A DNA stretch of 64,000 bases from Variovorax sp. dw_308 (GCF_019207085.1 NZ_JAATOM010000002.1:186001-250000), one strand, 5' to 3'. Numbered from the stretch's first letter, positions 17,302 to 29,075 are shown. Translations and numbers: made by a program. Notes: a model not told the origin generated them from the letters alone.

Positions 17302-18114
17302 TCAGTTGAACTGGGCTGACACATCCTGGCTGACCCACACCTTGGCATCGATGCCGCCGACGCGGGACAGTTGCATCTCGTAGGTGTAGCGGTCGGGTCG
17401 ATAGAAGCCGTGCAGCCATTGCACCGGCCGCTCGGCATCGTCGTAGACCAGGCGCCGAACGGCCAGCAGCGCGGAGCCGACCGCGACTTCGAGGTGTTGT
17501 GCAAGCACGTTGTCTGCCAGCCGCGCCGTGATGGTCTGGTGCGCGCGGCCGACCTTCACGCCGGACTCCTCCAGCAGCATCAGGATCGGCTTCTTCGCCA
17601 GCTCGCGCCGGCCGAAGCGCCGCGCGATGTCGCCCGGCACATAGGTGGTGATGTGCGACAGCGGCCCTTCGCGCGTCGAGCGCACGCGCACCGCCTTCTG
17701 CACCGGGTCGCCGGGGTTGAGCTTCAACGCATCGGCGACCTGGCTCGATGCCGTGATCGTTGCCACGTCGATGACCTTGACCGAGGTGCGCAGCCCCATG
17801 GTCACCAGGTTCTCGAGCAGGCCGCGCAAGTTGGCCCGGCCCGTTGCTTCGCCGTCGTGTCCGCCGACGCCCGCTGCAGCCGTCGGCGGCAACGCCCGCG
17901 TGCGACGGCCCGGGTTGCGCGCGATCAGTCCTTCGGCCGCCAGTTGCTCCAGCGCCCGCCGCACCGTCACGCGCGCCACGCCGAACTGCGCCACCAGCGC
18001 CAGTTCGCCCGGCAGCCCCTCGGCAAAGCGCCCCTCGTCGAGTTGCTCGCGCAGCACCAGGTAGATCTGGTGGTACTTGGGCAGCGGCATGCGTGGCATG
18101 CGCGGATGGTTCAT
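17302..18114 (-). CDS. GntR-family transcriptional regulator (HutC/UTRA type)
   Basis: This 270-residue protein starts at MNHPRMPRMPLPKYHQIYL. The N-terminal winged helix shows the GntR pattern LPGELALVAQFGVARVTVRRALEQLAAEGLIARNPGRRT. The C-terminal half is a UTRA ligand domain (LKLNPGDPVQKAVRVRSTREGPLSHITTYVP ... FYRPDRYTYEMQLSR). It lies 19 bp upstream of the transporter receptor gene in the same direction, so it probably autoregulates the whole 17-gene run. UTRA ligands are often the pathway substrate or an intermediate. The 183-bp gap to the divergent kinase gene is the likely promoter region. Confidence 0.88.
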   Translation of the reverse strand: MNHPRMPRMPLPKYHQIYLVLREQLDEGRFAEGLPGELALVAQFGVARVTVRRALEQLAAEGLIARNPGRRTRALPPTAAAGVGGHDGEATGRANLRGLLENLVTMGLRTSVKVIDVATITASSQVADALKLNPGDPVQKAVRVRSTREGPLSHITTYVPGDIARRFGRRELAKKPILMLLEESGVKVGRAHQTITARLADNVLAQHLEVAVGSALLAVRRLVYDDAERPVQWLHGFYRPDRYTYEMQLSRVGGIDAKVWVSQDVSAQFN

Positions 18115-18297
18115 TGCTTCGATTGTTCTGTCAATGGGACATTTAAGGAGTCGGTGAGCCGATGCGTGCGTAAAGCGCCAAGGCGCCGACATCCGGAACC
18201 TTCGTTCCCGTGTAATCTCTCAGGTCGAAGAGTGCTCGGATCCACAGGGAGAAGCCGGGCGCAAGGTGCTGGCACCTGCGTCCTCCACCTGTTCCAG
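18115..18297. promoter_or_regulatory. Divergent intergenic region between the GntR regulator and the hybrid kinase
   Basis: These 183 bp must hold the leftward promoter of the long catabolic operon and probably the rightward promoter of the sensor kinase gene. On the minus strand a perfect TTGACA occurs about 20 bases upstream of the GntR ATG, too close for a normal leader, so its role is unclear. No convincing palindromic GntR operator was picked out by eye. Confidence 0.4.
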
Positions 18298-21822
<3,525 letters not shown>

Positions 21823-21950
21823 TCGGCTCCCAAGCGCAGCGACGGGCTCCCGGCCTACATGGGAGTCCGTATCGGCTCACACGCCGCGGCCTCCATCGGC
21901 CTGATCCTGCGCGATTCGCAGCCGCCTTTGAACAAGAGAGCCGAAACGCC

Positions 21951-22160
21951 ATGACCACGCACGACACGTTGACCGAGACCTACGACGCATGGAAGCGCGC
22001 CACCGACGAGCATCAGGACATGATGGCGTCCGTGATGAGCGGCGGCCTGCTCGACGTCAGGGCGATGATGCAGAAGACCCAGCAGATCGATGCGCTCCAC
22101 GCTACCTGGATGAAGATCGCGCAGCAGCTCGTCTGCACCCGCACGGAAGTACGCGCCTGA
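21951..22160 (+). CDS. Small conserved-looking hypothetical protein
   Basis: This 69-residue protein, MTTHDTLTETYDAWKRATDE onward, is mostly helical and rich in Met and Gln (DVRAMMQKTQQIDALHATWMKIAQQL), with no transmembrane segment. It starts at the ATG at 21951 after an AAGAG stretch that could serve as ribosome binding site, 128 bp after the hybrid kinase gene. No function is recognised. It may be a small cytoplasmic helical protein co-transcribed with either neighbour. Confidence 0.55.
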   Translation: MTTHDTLTETYDAWKRATDEHQDMMASVMSGGLLDVRAMMQKTQQIDALHATWMKIAQQLVCTRTEVRA

Positions 22161-22228
22161 GCCTGCCCTTGCCGCGCTGCCGCAGTAGAGTGATGGGCCC
22201 CATCGCCCCCCCCTGCCGCGGCACCGCC

Positions 22229-22918
22229 ATGACATCGACTTCCACAGCAGAACCGGTCACCATCCCGCTCGACGACGGTTCCACCGTCTCCGGCCTCGCG
22301 CTGGCGCCACCAGACCCGGTGGCCTGCTACATGCTCGCCCACGGCGCCGGCGCAGGCATGACACATCACTTCATGGCCGCCGCCGCCGAGGGCCTGGCCC
22401 AGCGAGGCATCGCGACCTTGCGCTATCAGTTCCCCTACATGGAGGCCGGCGGCAAGCGGCCGGACACGCCCGCCAAGGCGCATGCGACGGTCCGGGCGGC
22501 CGTTGCCGAGGCATCACGGCGCTTCGGATCGCTGCCGCTGGTGGCCGGCGGCAAGTCCTTCGGCGGCCGCATGACCTCGCAGGCGCAGGCGCTGGGCTTG
22601 CTGCCCTCCGTGGCGGGCCTGGTGTTCCTGGGATTTCCGCTGCATCCGGCGGGAGAACCTTCCATCACCCGCGCAAAGCATCTGTCCGACGTGCGGGTGC
22701 CGATGCTGTTCATCCAGGGCACGATCGACAAGCTGGCGGAGCTGGGAAAGATTCGCTCGGTCGTTGCCGATCTGGGAGAACGGGCGACCATCGTCGAGAT
22801 CGAGCACGCGGATCACGCCTTCCACGTGCTCAAGCGCACCGGCCGCAATGACGACGAGGTGCTGGCGCAGGCGCTCGACAGCGTCGCTGCGTGGGTCCGG
22901 CGTCTGGCCGCGACCTGA
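22229..22918 (+). CDS. Alpha/beta hydrolase of the KANL3/Tex30-like (dienelactone hydrolase-related) group
   Basis: This 229-residue protein starts at MTSTSTAEPVTIPLDDG. It shows the LAHGAGAGMTHHFM oxyanion segment, a nucleophile elbow GGKSFGGRM (Ser in G-x-S-x-G), an Asp region IQGTIDKL and a catalytic His in EHADHAFHVLKR. That is the complete triad of the bacterial alpha/beta-hydrolase family related to KAT8-complex NSL3 and Tex30. No signal peptide is seen. The substrate is unknown, and the gene stands alone after a 68-bp gap. Confidence 0.8.
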   Translation: MTSTSTAEPVTIPLDDGSTVSGLALAPPDPVACYMLAHGAGAGMTHHFMAAAAEGLAQRGIATLRYQFPYMEAGGKRPDTPAKAHATVRAAVAEASRRFGSLPLVAGGKSFGGRMTSQAQALGLLPSVAGLVFLGFPLHPAGEPSITRAKHLSDVRVPMLFIQGTIDKLAELGKIRSVVADLGERATIVEIEHADHAFHVLKRTGRNDDEVLAQALDSVAAWVRRLAAT

Positions 22919-22980
22919 TACGGAGCATGTGCAGGACCTGCCTGCCGGCGCTCCGCTGCCGAAAGGATGCTGCGAACTCT

Positions 22981-23154
22981 TTAGATCGAGTGGCGCAGGT
23001 GGAAGGGCTCCTGGGTGTCGCGCTCGTCGAGTGCGCGCATGCGACGCTCGAGGTCATAGATGTCGACGGAACCGGCCAGGTAGGCGTCTTCGATTTCCTG
23101 TTGGGACTGGAAGCTGCGTTGCAGGGCGGAGATGGCACGATGGAGGAGCGACAT
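22981..23154 (-). CDS. DUF3563-family mini-protein
   Basis: This 57-residue protein begins MSLLHRAISALQRSFQSQQE and contains the family core AYLAGSVDIYDLERRMRAL. DUF3563 members are 50-60 residue proteins common in Burkholderiales, with an alternating YLAxSxDxxDLExRxRxL pattern, and have no established function. An AGGA Shine-Dalgarno sequence sits seven bases before the ATG. The gene faces the alpha/beta hydrolase gene and diverges from the helicase gene. Confidence 0.8.
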   Translation of the reverse strand: MSLLHRAISALQRSFQSQQEIEDAYLAGSVDIYDLERRMRALDERDTQEPFHLRHSI

Positions 23155-23332
23155 GGTGTGGTCCTTTCAGTTACTGGGTTGATCTGTGGTATGGGCTGTA
23201 GTTTAAGGGTTTACCCTAAAGTCTGTTTTCAGCCGTGTATACAACCAACCTGAGCGAAGGGACTTGTGGAGATATTTCACGGGTTGCCCGGAAGCTGCCT
23301 GCCAGGATCGCCTGCCCCACAATCCAACCCCC
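23155..23332. promoter_or_regulatory. Divergent promoter region of the DUF3563 and helicase genes
   Basis: These 178 bp separate two divergent genes. AGGGTTTACCCT at 23206-23217 is a perfect short palindrome inside a longer imperfect one (TTTAAGGGTTTACCCTAAA), lying about 50 bp upstream of the DUF3563 ATG. It is a plausible operator; its regulator is unknown. Confidence 0.4.
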
Positions 23333-25675
23333 ATGTCCTCCGACACCACCGCTTCCGCCCAGGCGCAGCCGCCATCGGCTGACTGTGCCGAGGCGCCGCC
23401 GCCACTGGCTGCTGCGCGTGCCGCGGTCTCGGTCAAGGCCTTGTGCGCATTCGGCGCCAAGGTGGGCGACCTGGACTTCCGCTTCGTGCCGGTGCCCAGC
23501 GCGCAGGAAGGCATGGCTGGCCACAGCCTGGTGCAATCTCGGCGTGGCGCGGACTATGAGCGCGAGGTGACGCTGTCCGCCATCGGTGCGGGGCTGCTGG
23601 TGCGCGGGCGCGCGGACGGCTACGACGCCAGGCGCCGACGCGTCGAGGAGATCAAGACTTTCCGGGGCAGCTTCGACGCGATCCGCGCGAACCACCGGGC
23701 GCTGCACTGGGCGCAGGCCAGGTGCTACGGCTGGATGCTGTGCGAGCGCGAGTCGCTGGACGAGATCGCCGTGGCGCTCGTGTATCTCGACCTGGCCAGC
23801 GGCGAGGAGACCGTGCTCGAGGAGCGTTGGCCACGCGATGCCTTGCGCGCCCATTTCGAGCACCTCTGCGTGACCTTCATGGCCTGGGCCGAACGGCAAG
23901 GCGACCGCCAACGCGCGCTGCAACGCGAACTCGGATCGCTGTCCTTCCCGCATGCGGCCTTCAGGCCCGGCCAGCGCGAACTGGCCCGAGGCGTGTACCG
24001 CGCCGCTGCCGCGGGGCGCTGCCTCATCGCGCAGGCGCCCACCGGCATCGGCAAGACGGTGGCGACCACCTGGCCCTTGCTCCGGGGCTGGGCCACGCAG
24101 AAGACGCACAAGATCTTCTTCCTCACCGCGAAGACCCCGGGTCGCGCGGTCGCGCTCGAAGCGCTGGGCCTTGCGGGCCGCGACAGCGAATCACTGCGCG
24201 TGCTGGAGCTCACGGCGCGCGAGAAGGCTTGCGAGCACCCCGGCAAGTCCTGCGACGGCGAGGCCTGTCCGCTGGCGCGCGGCTTCTACGACCGCCTGCC
24301 CGATGCCCGCCGCGAAGCCATCGGCACGCGCGAACTCGGCCGCGCGCAACTGCGCAGCATTGCGCAGGCCCATGCCGTCTGCCCCTACTTCCTCGCGCAG
24401 GAAATGGCGCGCTGGAGCGATGTCATCGTCGCGGACTACAACTACTACTTCGACAGCAGCGCCTTCCTCTTCGCGCTGGCCAAGGAGGAGGAATGGCGCG
24501 TCGCGGTGCTGGTCGATGAAGCGCACAACCTGCTGGAGCGCGCCCGCGGGATGTACACGGCGCCGCTGGCTGCGCAGCCCTTCGAGGAGGCGCAACGCGC
24601 GGCGCCCACAGGCATCAAGCCGCGGCTCGTGGCCCTGCGCCGGGAGTGGCGTGCGTTGCAGGCAGGACAAGCCGCCGGCTACGCGGCCCTCGATGCCATT
24701 CCGGAGCGCCTGCTGCAACCGCTGCAGGAGGCGGTCTCGGCCATCGCCGAACACTTTGCCGCCACGCCCAGGGACGCGCACGGGCCGCTGCAGCGCTTCT
24801 TCTTCGACATGGTGTACTTCCTGCGTTTGTCGGATGCGTTCGGCTCGCATTCGGTGTTCGAAGTCACCTCGGGCGACGATGCCGGCGGCGACGCGCTGAC
24901 CATCCGCAACCTGGTGCCCGCGCCGTTCCTCAAGCCGCGCTTCGCGGCGTCGATGTCGACCGTCTGCTTCTCCGGCACCATCGCGCCCTTCCCCTTCTAC
25001 CGCGACATGCTTGGCCTGCCCGACGACACGCTGGAGCTGGACGTGGCGTCACCGTTCCAGCCGCATCAGCTGAGCGTGCAGGTCACGCCGCGCATCTCGA
25101 CCCGCTTCCATCACCGCGCCGGCTCGCTCGACGCACTGATCGACCTGGTCGGCGCGCAGTTCATGCGGCGGCCGGGCAACTATCTCGCTTTCTTCAGCAG
25201 CTTCGACTACCTGGAGGCAGCGCACGCGACTTTCGCGCAACGCTGGCCCGGCATCCCGACCTGGTCGCAGTCGCGGCGCATGGCGGAGGCCGATCGCGAG
25301 GCCTTTGTCGCACGCTTCCAGGCGGGTGGCCAGGGCGTGGGCTTCGCGGTGCTGGGAGGCGCGTTCGGCGAGGGTGTGGACCTGCCGGGCGACCGGCTGA
25401 TCGGCGCGTTCATCGCGAGCCTGGGCCTGCCGCAGCACAACCCCATGAACGAGGTCATGCGCGAGCGGATGGAAACGCTTTTCAGCGGCCAGGGCTACAA
25501 CTACACCTACCTCTATCCGGGCCTGCGCAAGGTGGTGCAGGCGGCGGGACGCGTGATTCGCACGGAGAGCGATTCGGGCGTCGTCTACCTGCTGGACGAC
25601 CGCTTCGAGCGGCCGGAGGTCCGTCGCCTGCTGCCCTCGTGGTGGCAGCTCGAGCGCTACATCCTCAGCGCGTAG
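23333..25675 (+). CDS. Fe-S superfamily 2 DNA helicase (DinG/XPD-like) with an N-terminal PD-(D/E)XK-like nuclease segment
   Basis: This 780-residue protein starts at MSSDTTASAQAQ. Residues about 60-190 contain GRADG (Asp95) and VEEIK (Glu106, Lys108), the spacing of a PD-(D/E)XK nuclease core. The helicase follows: Walker A APTGIGKT (Lys241), an XPD-type iron-sulfur set Cys300, Cys307, Cys312 and Cys350, the DEAH box VDEAHN (Asp395), and motif VI QAAGRVIRTESD near the end. DinG/XPD helicases unwind forked or R-loop DNA in the 5'-3' direction. Attached nuclease domains occur in phage and bacterial relatives. A repair function is likely; its 3' end overlaps the convergent neighbour by 19 bp. 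Confidence 0.88.
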   Translation: MSSDTTASAQAQPPSADCAEAPPPLAAARAAVSVKALCAFGAKVGDLDFRFVPVPSAQEGMAGHSLVQSRRGADYEREVTLSAIGAGLLVRGRADGYDARRRRVEEIKTFRGSFDAIRANHRALHWAQARCYGWMLCERESLDEIAVALVYLDLASGEETVLEERWPRDALRAHFEHLCVTFMAWAERQGDRQRALQRELGSLSFPHAAFRPGQRELARGVYRAAAAGRCLIAQAPTGIGKTVATTWPLLRGWATQKTHKIFFLTAKTPGRAVALEALGLAGRDSESLRVLELTAREKACEHPGKSCDGEACPLARGFYDRLPDARREAIGTRELGRAQLRSIAQAHAVCPYFLAQEMARWSDVIVADYNYYFDSSAFLFALAKEEEWRVAVLVDEAHNLLERARGMYTAPLAAQPFEEAQRAAPTGIKPRLVALRREWRALQAGQAAGYAALDAIPERLLQPLQEAVSAIAEHFAATPRDAHGPLQRFFFDMVYFLRLSDAFGSHSVFEVTSGDDAGGDALTIRNLVPAPFLKPRFAASMSTVCFSGTIAPFPFYRDMLGLPDDTLELDVASPFQPHQLSVQVTPRISTRFHHRAGSLDALIDLVGAQFMRRPGNYLAFFSSFDYLEAAHATFAQRWPGIPTWSQSRRMAEADREAFVARFQAGGQGVGFAVLGGAFGEGVDLPGDRLIGAFIASLGLPQHNPMNEVMRERMETLFSGQGYNYTYLYPGLRKVVQAAGRVIRTESDSGVVYLLDDRFERPEVRRLLPSWWQLERYILSA

Positions 25676-26163
25676 AAGGCAGCGGCTCCGGCGGCCAGCG
25701 CCAGCGGCAGCAGCCAACTTCCGCGTGTCTTTCGCTTGCGCTTGGGCTTGGGCTTGGGCCCATGGCTTTCCAGGCGCGCCGGCAGCGACTGCACCTCTTC
25801 CATGCTGGCGTAGGGCTCGAAGCGCTCATCCGCCTCGATGGCCTCGATCAAGGCCGCCAGCACGGCCGGGCTCTCGTCATCGTGCTCATAGGCCGATGGC
25901 GCCTGGCCAAGCGCCAGCTGTACGTGGGCCAGGTACATCCGCCCCTTCGGCGAAAAGCCGATGAATTCCCCGTTCATCGCCAGGATGCCGTGGTCCAGCA
26001 ACGCATCGAGGCCGCGCCGGACGGCGGGCCGCTCGCTCACTGGCACGCTCGACTGGAGCCCGGTGCGAAGCGTCTTGCCGGCATGGGTGGCGACCAACCG
26101 CGCGCGGACCATCATCACGAGGACGGCAGCGACAGCCTCTCGGTCGGACAGCGGTTGTGGCAT
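25657..26163 (-). CDS. Tail-anchored hypothetical protein with a winged-helix-like front
   Basis: This 168-residue protein starts at MPQPLSDREAVAAVLVMMV; the 79-codon longer frame is a shadow of the lipase gene. The N-terminal 90 residues look like a winged-helix (SERPAVRRGLDALLDHGILAMNGEFIGFSPKGRMYL). A middle acidic stretch is followed by the strongly basic HGPKPKPKRKRKTRG and a single C-terminal membrane segment WLLPLALAAGAAAFYAL. That layout suggests a cytoplasmic domain tethered to the inner membrane. No family is recognised. The gene ends inside the convergent helicase gene and is probably co-transcribed with the lipase-like gene 25 bp upstream. Confidence 0.6.
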   Translation of the reverse strand: MPQPLSDREAVAAVLVMMVRARLVATHAGKTLRTGLQSSVPVSERPAVRRGLDALLDHGILAMNGEFIGFSPKGRMYLAHVQLALGQAPSAYEHDDESPAVLAALIEAIEADERFEPYASMEEVQSLPARLESHGPKPKPKRKRKTRGSWLLPLALAAGAAAFYALRM

Positions 26164-26188
26164 GGGATGTGGCCAGAAGCCTCTCGCT

Positions 26189-26983
26189 TCATTGCGCCCG
26201 CGCCGGGTCCGGGAACACCCAGGCGCCGATTCGCGAACGGTCGAAGGGCCTCCACGCGTCCTGCGGCTGGGCCAGCCGATCGGCCAGCGCATAGAACACG
26301 GCCGGATGCGCACCCAGGCCGAGGTGACTCGCCAGCACTTCGATGTTTTCCGCAGCCGCGCCCGGCTGCTCGACGCTGCAGCGCCACGAGACCACGCCAT
26401 CGGTGCGGCTGAAGATCGAAGTGGTCGGCACCGGCGGCGTCGGCGTCACGAGCTGGCGGCGCGCCGAGTCTTCCGCGGGCTGTCCGCTGACCTTCTCGTA
26501 GATGTGCCACGCCCGGGTCGCGCGCGGGCTCCCGGTGAAGGGCGTGCCCAGGGTCACGACGCCGCGCACCATGTCCGGCTGCAGCGAAGCCATCATGCGG
26601 GCATACACGCCGCCCAGGCTCCAGCCGACCAGGCTCACCTTGCCGCGCGCCGCATGCAGCGACTTGAGCTTGCGCAGCATGCGCGCCTCCACTCCGGCGC
26701 GCGGGCCCAGGTTCTGCCCCAGGCCCCAGCCCTGCGCGTCGTATCCGCGGCTGCGCAAGAAGCGCCGCATCAATTCGGTGGAACGATCGCCAGCGCCCAG
26801 GCCGGGCAACACCAGCACCGCATGACCGTCGCCGCGCGGCGTCATCTGCAGCAACGGCCACAGCGCCAGCGCCGCGCCAGCCTCATAGACGGCGCGGGCC
26901 TCGGCCAGCATGAGCCAGCGCGAAGGCGGCTCGAAACCAGGCGTCTCGAGACCCGGGGAGTTGAACTGAAGAACGCTGTCCAT
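26189..26983 (-). CDS. Alpha/beta hydrolase, lipase-like (PGAP1-type)
   Basis: This 264-residue protein has the lipase nucleophile elbow VGWSLGGVYARMM, the LVLPGLGAGDRSTELMRRFLRSRGYD lid-proximal segment, TLGTPFTGS after the elbow, and a likely catalytic His in ASHLGLGAHPAVFY. The fold resembles PGAP1-like and triacylglycerol lipase families. It lacks an evident signal peptide, so an intracellular esterase is most likely. The substrate is unknown. Confidence 0.75.
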   Translation of the reverse strand: MDSVLQFNSPGLETPGFEPPSRWLMLAEARAVYEAGAALALWPLLQMTPRGDGHAVLVLPGLGAGDRSTELMRRFLRSRGYDAQGWGLGQNLGPRAGVEARMLRKLKSLHAARGKVSLVGWSLGGVYARMMASLQPDMVRGVVTLGTPFTGSPRATRAWHIYEKVSGQPAEDSARRQLVTPTPPVPTTSIFSRTDGVVSWRCSVEQPGAAAENIEVLASHLGLGAHPAVFYALADRLAQPQDAWRPFDRSRIGAWVFPDPARAQ

Positions 26984-27087
26984 TGCAATGCCCTGATGTC
27001 GATAAGGACCCGAGAGTGCCTATCGCGGACGAGCCCGGAAGTCGGACGCGGGCGTCAGTGCACGCGGGATTTCGTGCACCCTCGTGT

Positions 27088-27115
27088 TCAGGACTTGGCT
27101 ATCAGGACTTGGCTA
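27088..27115. repeat. 14-bp exact tandem duplication spanning the TPR gene stop codon
   Basis: TCAGGACTTGGCTA occurs twice in tandem. The second copy covers the last codons and stop of the MerR-HTH/TPR gene on the minus strand, so the stop TGA is followed 14 bp later by a repeated TGA. It looks like a recent slippage duplication and does not change the protein. Confidence 0.85.
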
Positions 27116-27965
27116 TCAAGCGCCGATATGCGCTGAAATGCCGGATCGCCAGCTGCTTGCGGCCCTCGCGCGCGTAAAGCAGCGCCGCGTTCTGGTGCGC
27201 GTCCGCAATATCCGGCTGCAGGCGAAGGCATTGCTCATAGCTTTCGAGTGCTTCCGCGACACGGTCCAGGCCTTCGAGGGCCACGGCGCGGTTGTAGTGC
27301 ACCAATGGATCGTCGGGGCAGTGCAAGACGGCCTCGTCCAGCAGCCGCACGGCTTCCTCGCAGCGCGCGGCCTCGCACATCATGAAGCCGAGGTTGAGGT
27401 AGGCATGCGCGTGGTCCGGTTGCAGTGCCAGCACCTGCCGGTACGCGGCCTCGGCCGCGGCGGCGTCGGTCTCCTCGAGGTCCTCCGCCTGCGTGAAGAT
27501 CGTGTCCACATCGATCGGCGGCGCAGCGCCGCCCTTGCCCGCCACTGGTTTCGACAGGTGGCTGATCGAACCGGAAGCGCCGGTGCCCGGCGCCACGCTG
27601 AAGTCCATCACCAACTGGCCCGTGTCTGGTTCCCATTGCGAGCCGCCCGCCCGCACCGCGATGCGGTCGCCCACGGCCGTGATTCTCAGTCCGCTGACCG
27701 GCGCCTCCGACGGCAGCGAGCCCTTCAGGCGGCGCAGGGAACGCAGGATCTGCCGCGTCGGAATCCCCGCGGCGCGCAGCTCATGTGCCGAGCGCAGCAG
27801 CACCAGGTCCTGGAAGGTGAAGCGCCAGCCGCCGCCCGGGTCGCGCGACGGGTCCACGAAGCCGAGTTCGATCAGCTTCGCCACCGCATGCCGGCTCAGG
27901 CCCGACGCCTGTCGGATGCCGCGCAGCGAATCGGCCGTGGGTGCGGGCGGCGCGGCGGCGCTCAC
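27102..27965 (-). CDS. MerR-type helix-turn-helix protein with TPR repeats, adjacent to ku
   Basis: This 287-residue protein starts with GTG at 27965, immediately after the Ku stop (no gap). The N-terminal 75 residues form a MerR-like winged helix (LSRHAVAKLIELGFVDPSR and FQDLVLLRSAHELRAAGIPTRQILRSLRRLKG). From about residue 150, three or four tetratricopeptide repeats follow (EAAYRQVLALQPDHAHAYLNLG; EAVRLLDEAVLHCPDDPLVHYNRA; EALESYEQCLRLQPDIADAHQNAA). Zero-gap linkage to ku suggests a regulator or scaffold for end joining. I know of no established role for it. Confidence 0.75.
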   Translation of the reverse strand: MSAAAPPAPTADSLRGIRQASGLSRHAVAKLIELGFVDPSRDPGGGWRFTFQDLVLLRSAHELRAAGIPTRQILRSLRRLKGSLPSEAPVSGLRITAVGDRIAVRAGGSQWEPDTGQLVMDFSVAPGTGASGSISHLSKPVAGKGGAAPPIDVDTIFTQAEDLEETDAAAAEAAYRQVLALQPDHAHAYLNLGFMMCEAARCEEAVRLLDEAVLHCPDDPLVHYNRAVALEGLDRVAEALESYEQCLRLQPDIADAHQNAALLYAREGRKQLAIRHFSAYRRLIAKS

Positions 27966-28904
27966 TTACTTCCGCGCGCGTGCACGCACCGGCGCCACGG
28001 CTTCTTCCGCCGCCTTTGCCGGCTTGGGTGCGCGCTTGGCGCCCTTGGGCTGCGCCATCGGCGTGACCACTTCTTCCACCTCGGCGGCCGACGGCTTTGC
28101 CGGGCGCTTCGCGGGCTGCCTGCCGCCACGCGAGAGGCTGGCGCGCAGCATCTCGGTGAGATCGATCACCTCGGCGCCGCCGTGCGTGTCTTCCGGATGG
28201 TCGACAGCCACCACCTGCTTGCCTTCGATCTTGGCGTCGATCGCGGCGAGGATGCGCTTTTTCTCCTCGTCCTCGAACATCGTCGGCTCGTAGGTGTCGG
28301 CGGAGATCTGGTCGATCAACTGGAGCGCGAGCTTGAGCTCGGGCGCCGAGGGCGTCACCTGCTCGATATCCAGATCCTTCAGCGAACGGACCTCGTCTGC
28401 GTACAGCAGTTGCTGCAGCACCAGCCCCTCGTCCTGCGCACGCACCTGCACCACGTATTGCTTCGATTTCCACACCCAGCGCGCCAGCGCGCAACGGCCG
28501 CTTTCGAGCATGGCCGCCTTCAGCAGGTTGTAGGGCTTGCCGCCGCGCTTGTCGGGCGCGAGGAAATAGGCCTTGTCGAAGTAGATGGGATCGACCGCCT
28601 TCTCGGGAATGAAGGAGACGATGTCGATCAGGTGACTGCCGCCCTCCTCCAGCGACTTCAGCTCGGCGGGTTCGAACAGCACGTAGCGGTCTTTCTCGAA
28701 CTCGTAGCCCTTGACCATCTCGGACCTCGGTACGACGACTGACGGATCCTTCTCGGAAACGTACTGCTGCTTCACGCGCGCACCGTCCTTGGTCAGCAGG
28801 TTGAAGCGCACCGTGCCGGCGCTTTCGGTCGCCGAGTAAAGGCGCACCGGAATCGACACCAGGCCAAAGCCAAGCGACAGGGATGCAAGGGAGCGTGCAG
28901 CCAT
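27966..28904 (-). CDS. ku: Non-homologous end-joining protein Ku
   Basis: This 312-residue bacterial Ku starts at MAARSLASLSLGFGLVSIPVRLYSA; the upstream 36-codon extension is rejected. The Ku70/80 beta-barrel core spans about residues 1-255 (VRFNLLTKDGARVKQQYVSEKD; YFDKAYFLAPDKRGGKPYNLL). The C-terminal tail is Lys/Arg/Pro/Ala-rich (GRQPAKRPAKPSAA ... PVRARARK), as seen in Ku proteins whose tails bind DNA beyond the ring. It forms a homodimeric ring on broken ends and recruits LigD, encoded 1.2 kb upstream on the same strand. Confidence 0.95.
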   Translation of the reverse strand: MAARSLASLSLGFGLVSIPVRLYSATESAGTVRFNLLTKDGARVKQQYVSEKDPSVVVPRSEMVKGYEFEKDRYVLFEPAELKSLEEGGSHLIDIVSFIPEKAVDPIYFDKAYFLAPDKRGGKPYNLLKAAMLESGRCALARWVWKSKQYVVQVRAQDEGLVLQQLLYADEVRSLKDLDIEQVTPSAPELKLALQLIDQISADTYEPTMFEDEEKKRILAAIDAKIEGKQVVAVDHPEDTHGGAEVIDLTEMLRASLSRGGRQPAKRPAKPSAAEVEEVVTPMAQPKGAKRAPKPAKAAEEAVAPVRARARK

Positions 28905-29009
28905 CGACTTCTCCAGGAACGAAGCAACGATTGGCAGCTTGCCACTTTCTGGCGATTTGACAAGTCGGCCGCTGTTGCTGCGCAACAGGACACACTCTTC
29001 ATTCAGATG

Positions 29010-29019
29010 CAATTAATTG
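29010..29019. promoter_or_regulatory. CAATTAATTG palindrome upstream of ku (copy also before ligD)
   Basis: A perfect 10-bp palindrome, CAATTAATTG, lies 106-115 bp upstream of the ku ATG. The identical sequence is 26-35 bp upstream of the ligD ATG (32565-32574). The shared site suggests a common control element for the two end-joining genes, but it is short and AT-only at its centre. Confidence 0.35.
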
Positions 29020-29075
29020 AATTCAAGCGCATGGCCGCGTGGCTTGTCGCGGTCATGAAGCCCCTGCGGCGAGGA

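Noticed and set aside
17371..18297. 309-codon upstream extension of the hybrid kinase
   Set aside because: It lies wholly antisense to the gntR gene and reads as low-complexity shadow sequence; the PAS domain begins after the 18298 start.
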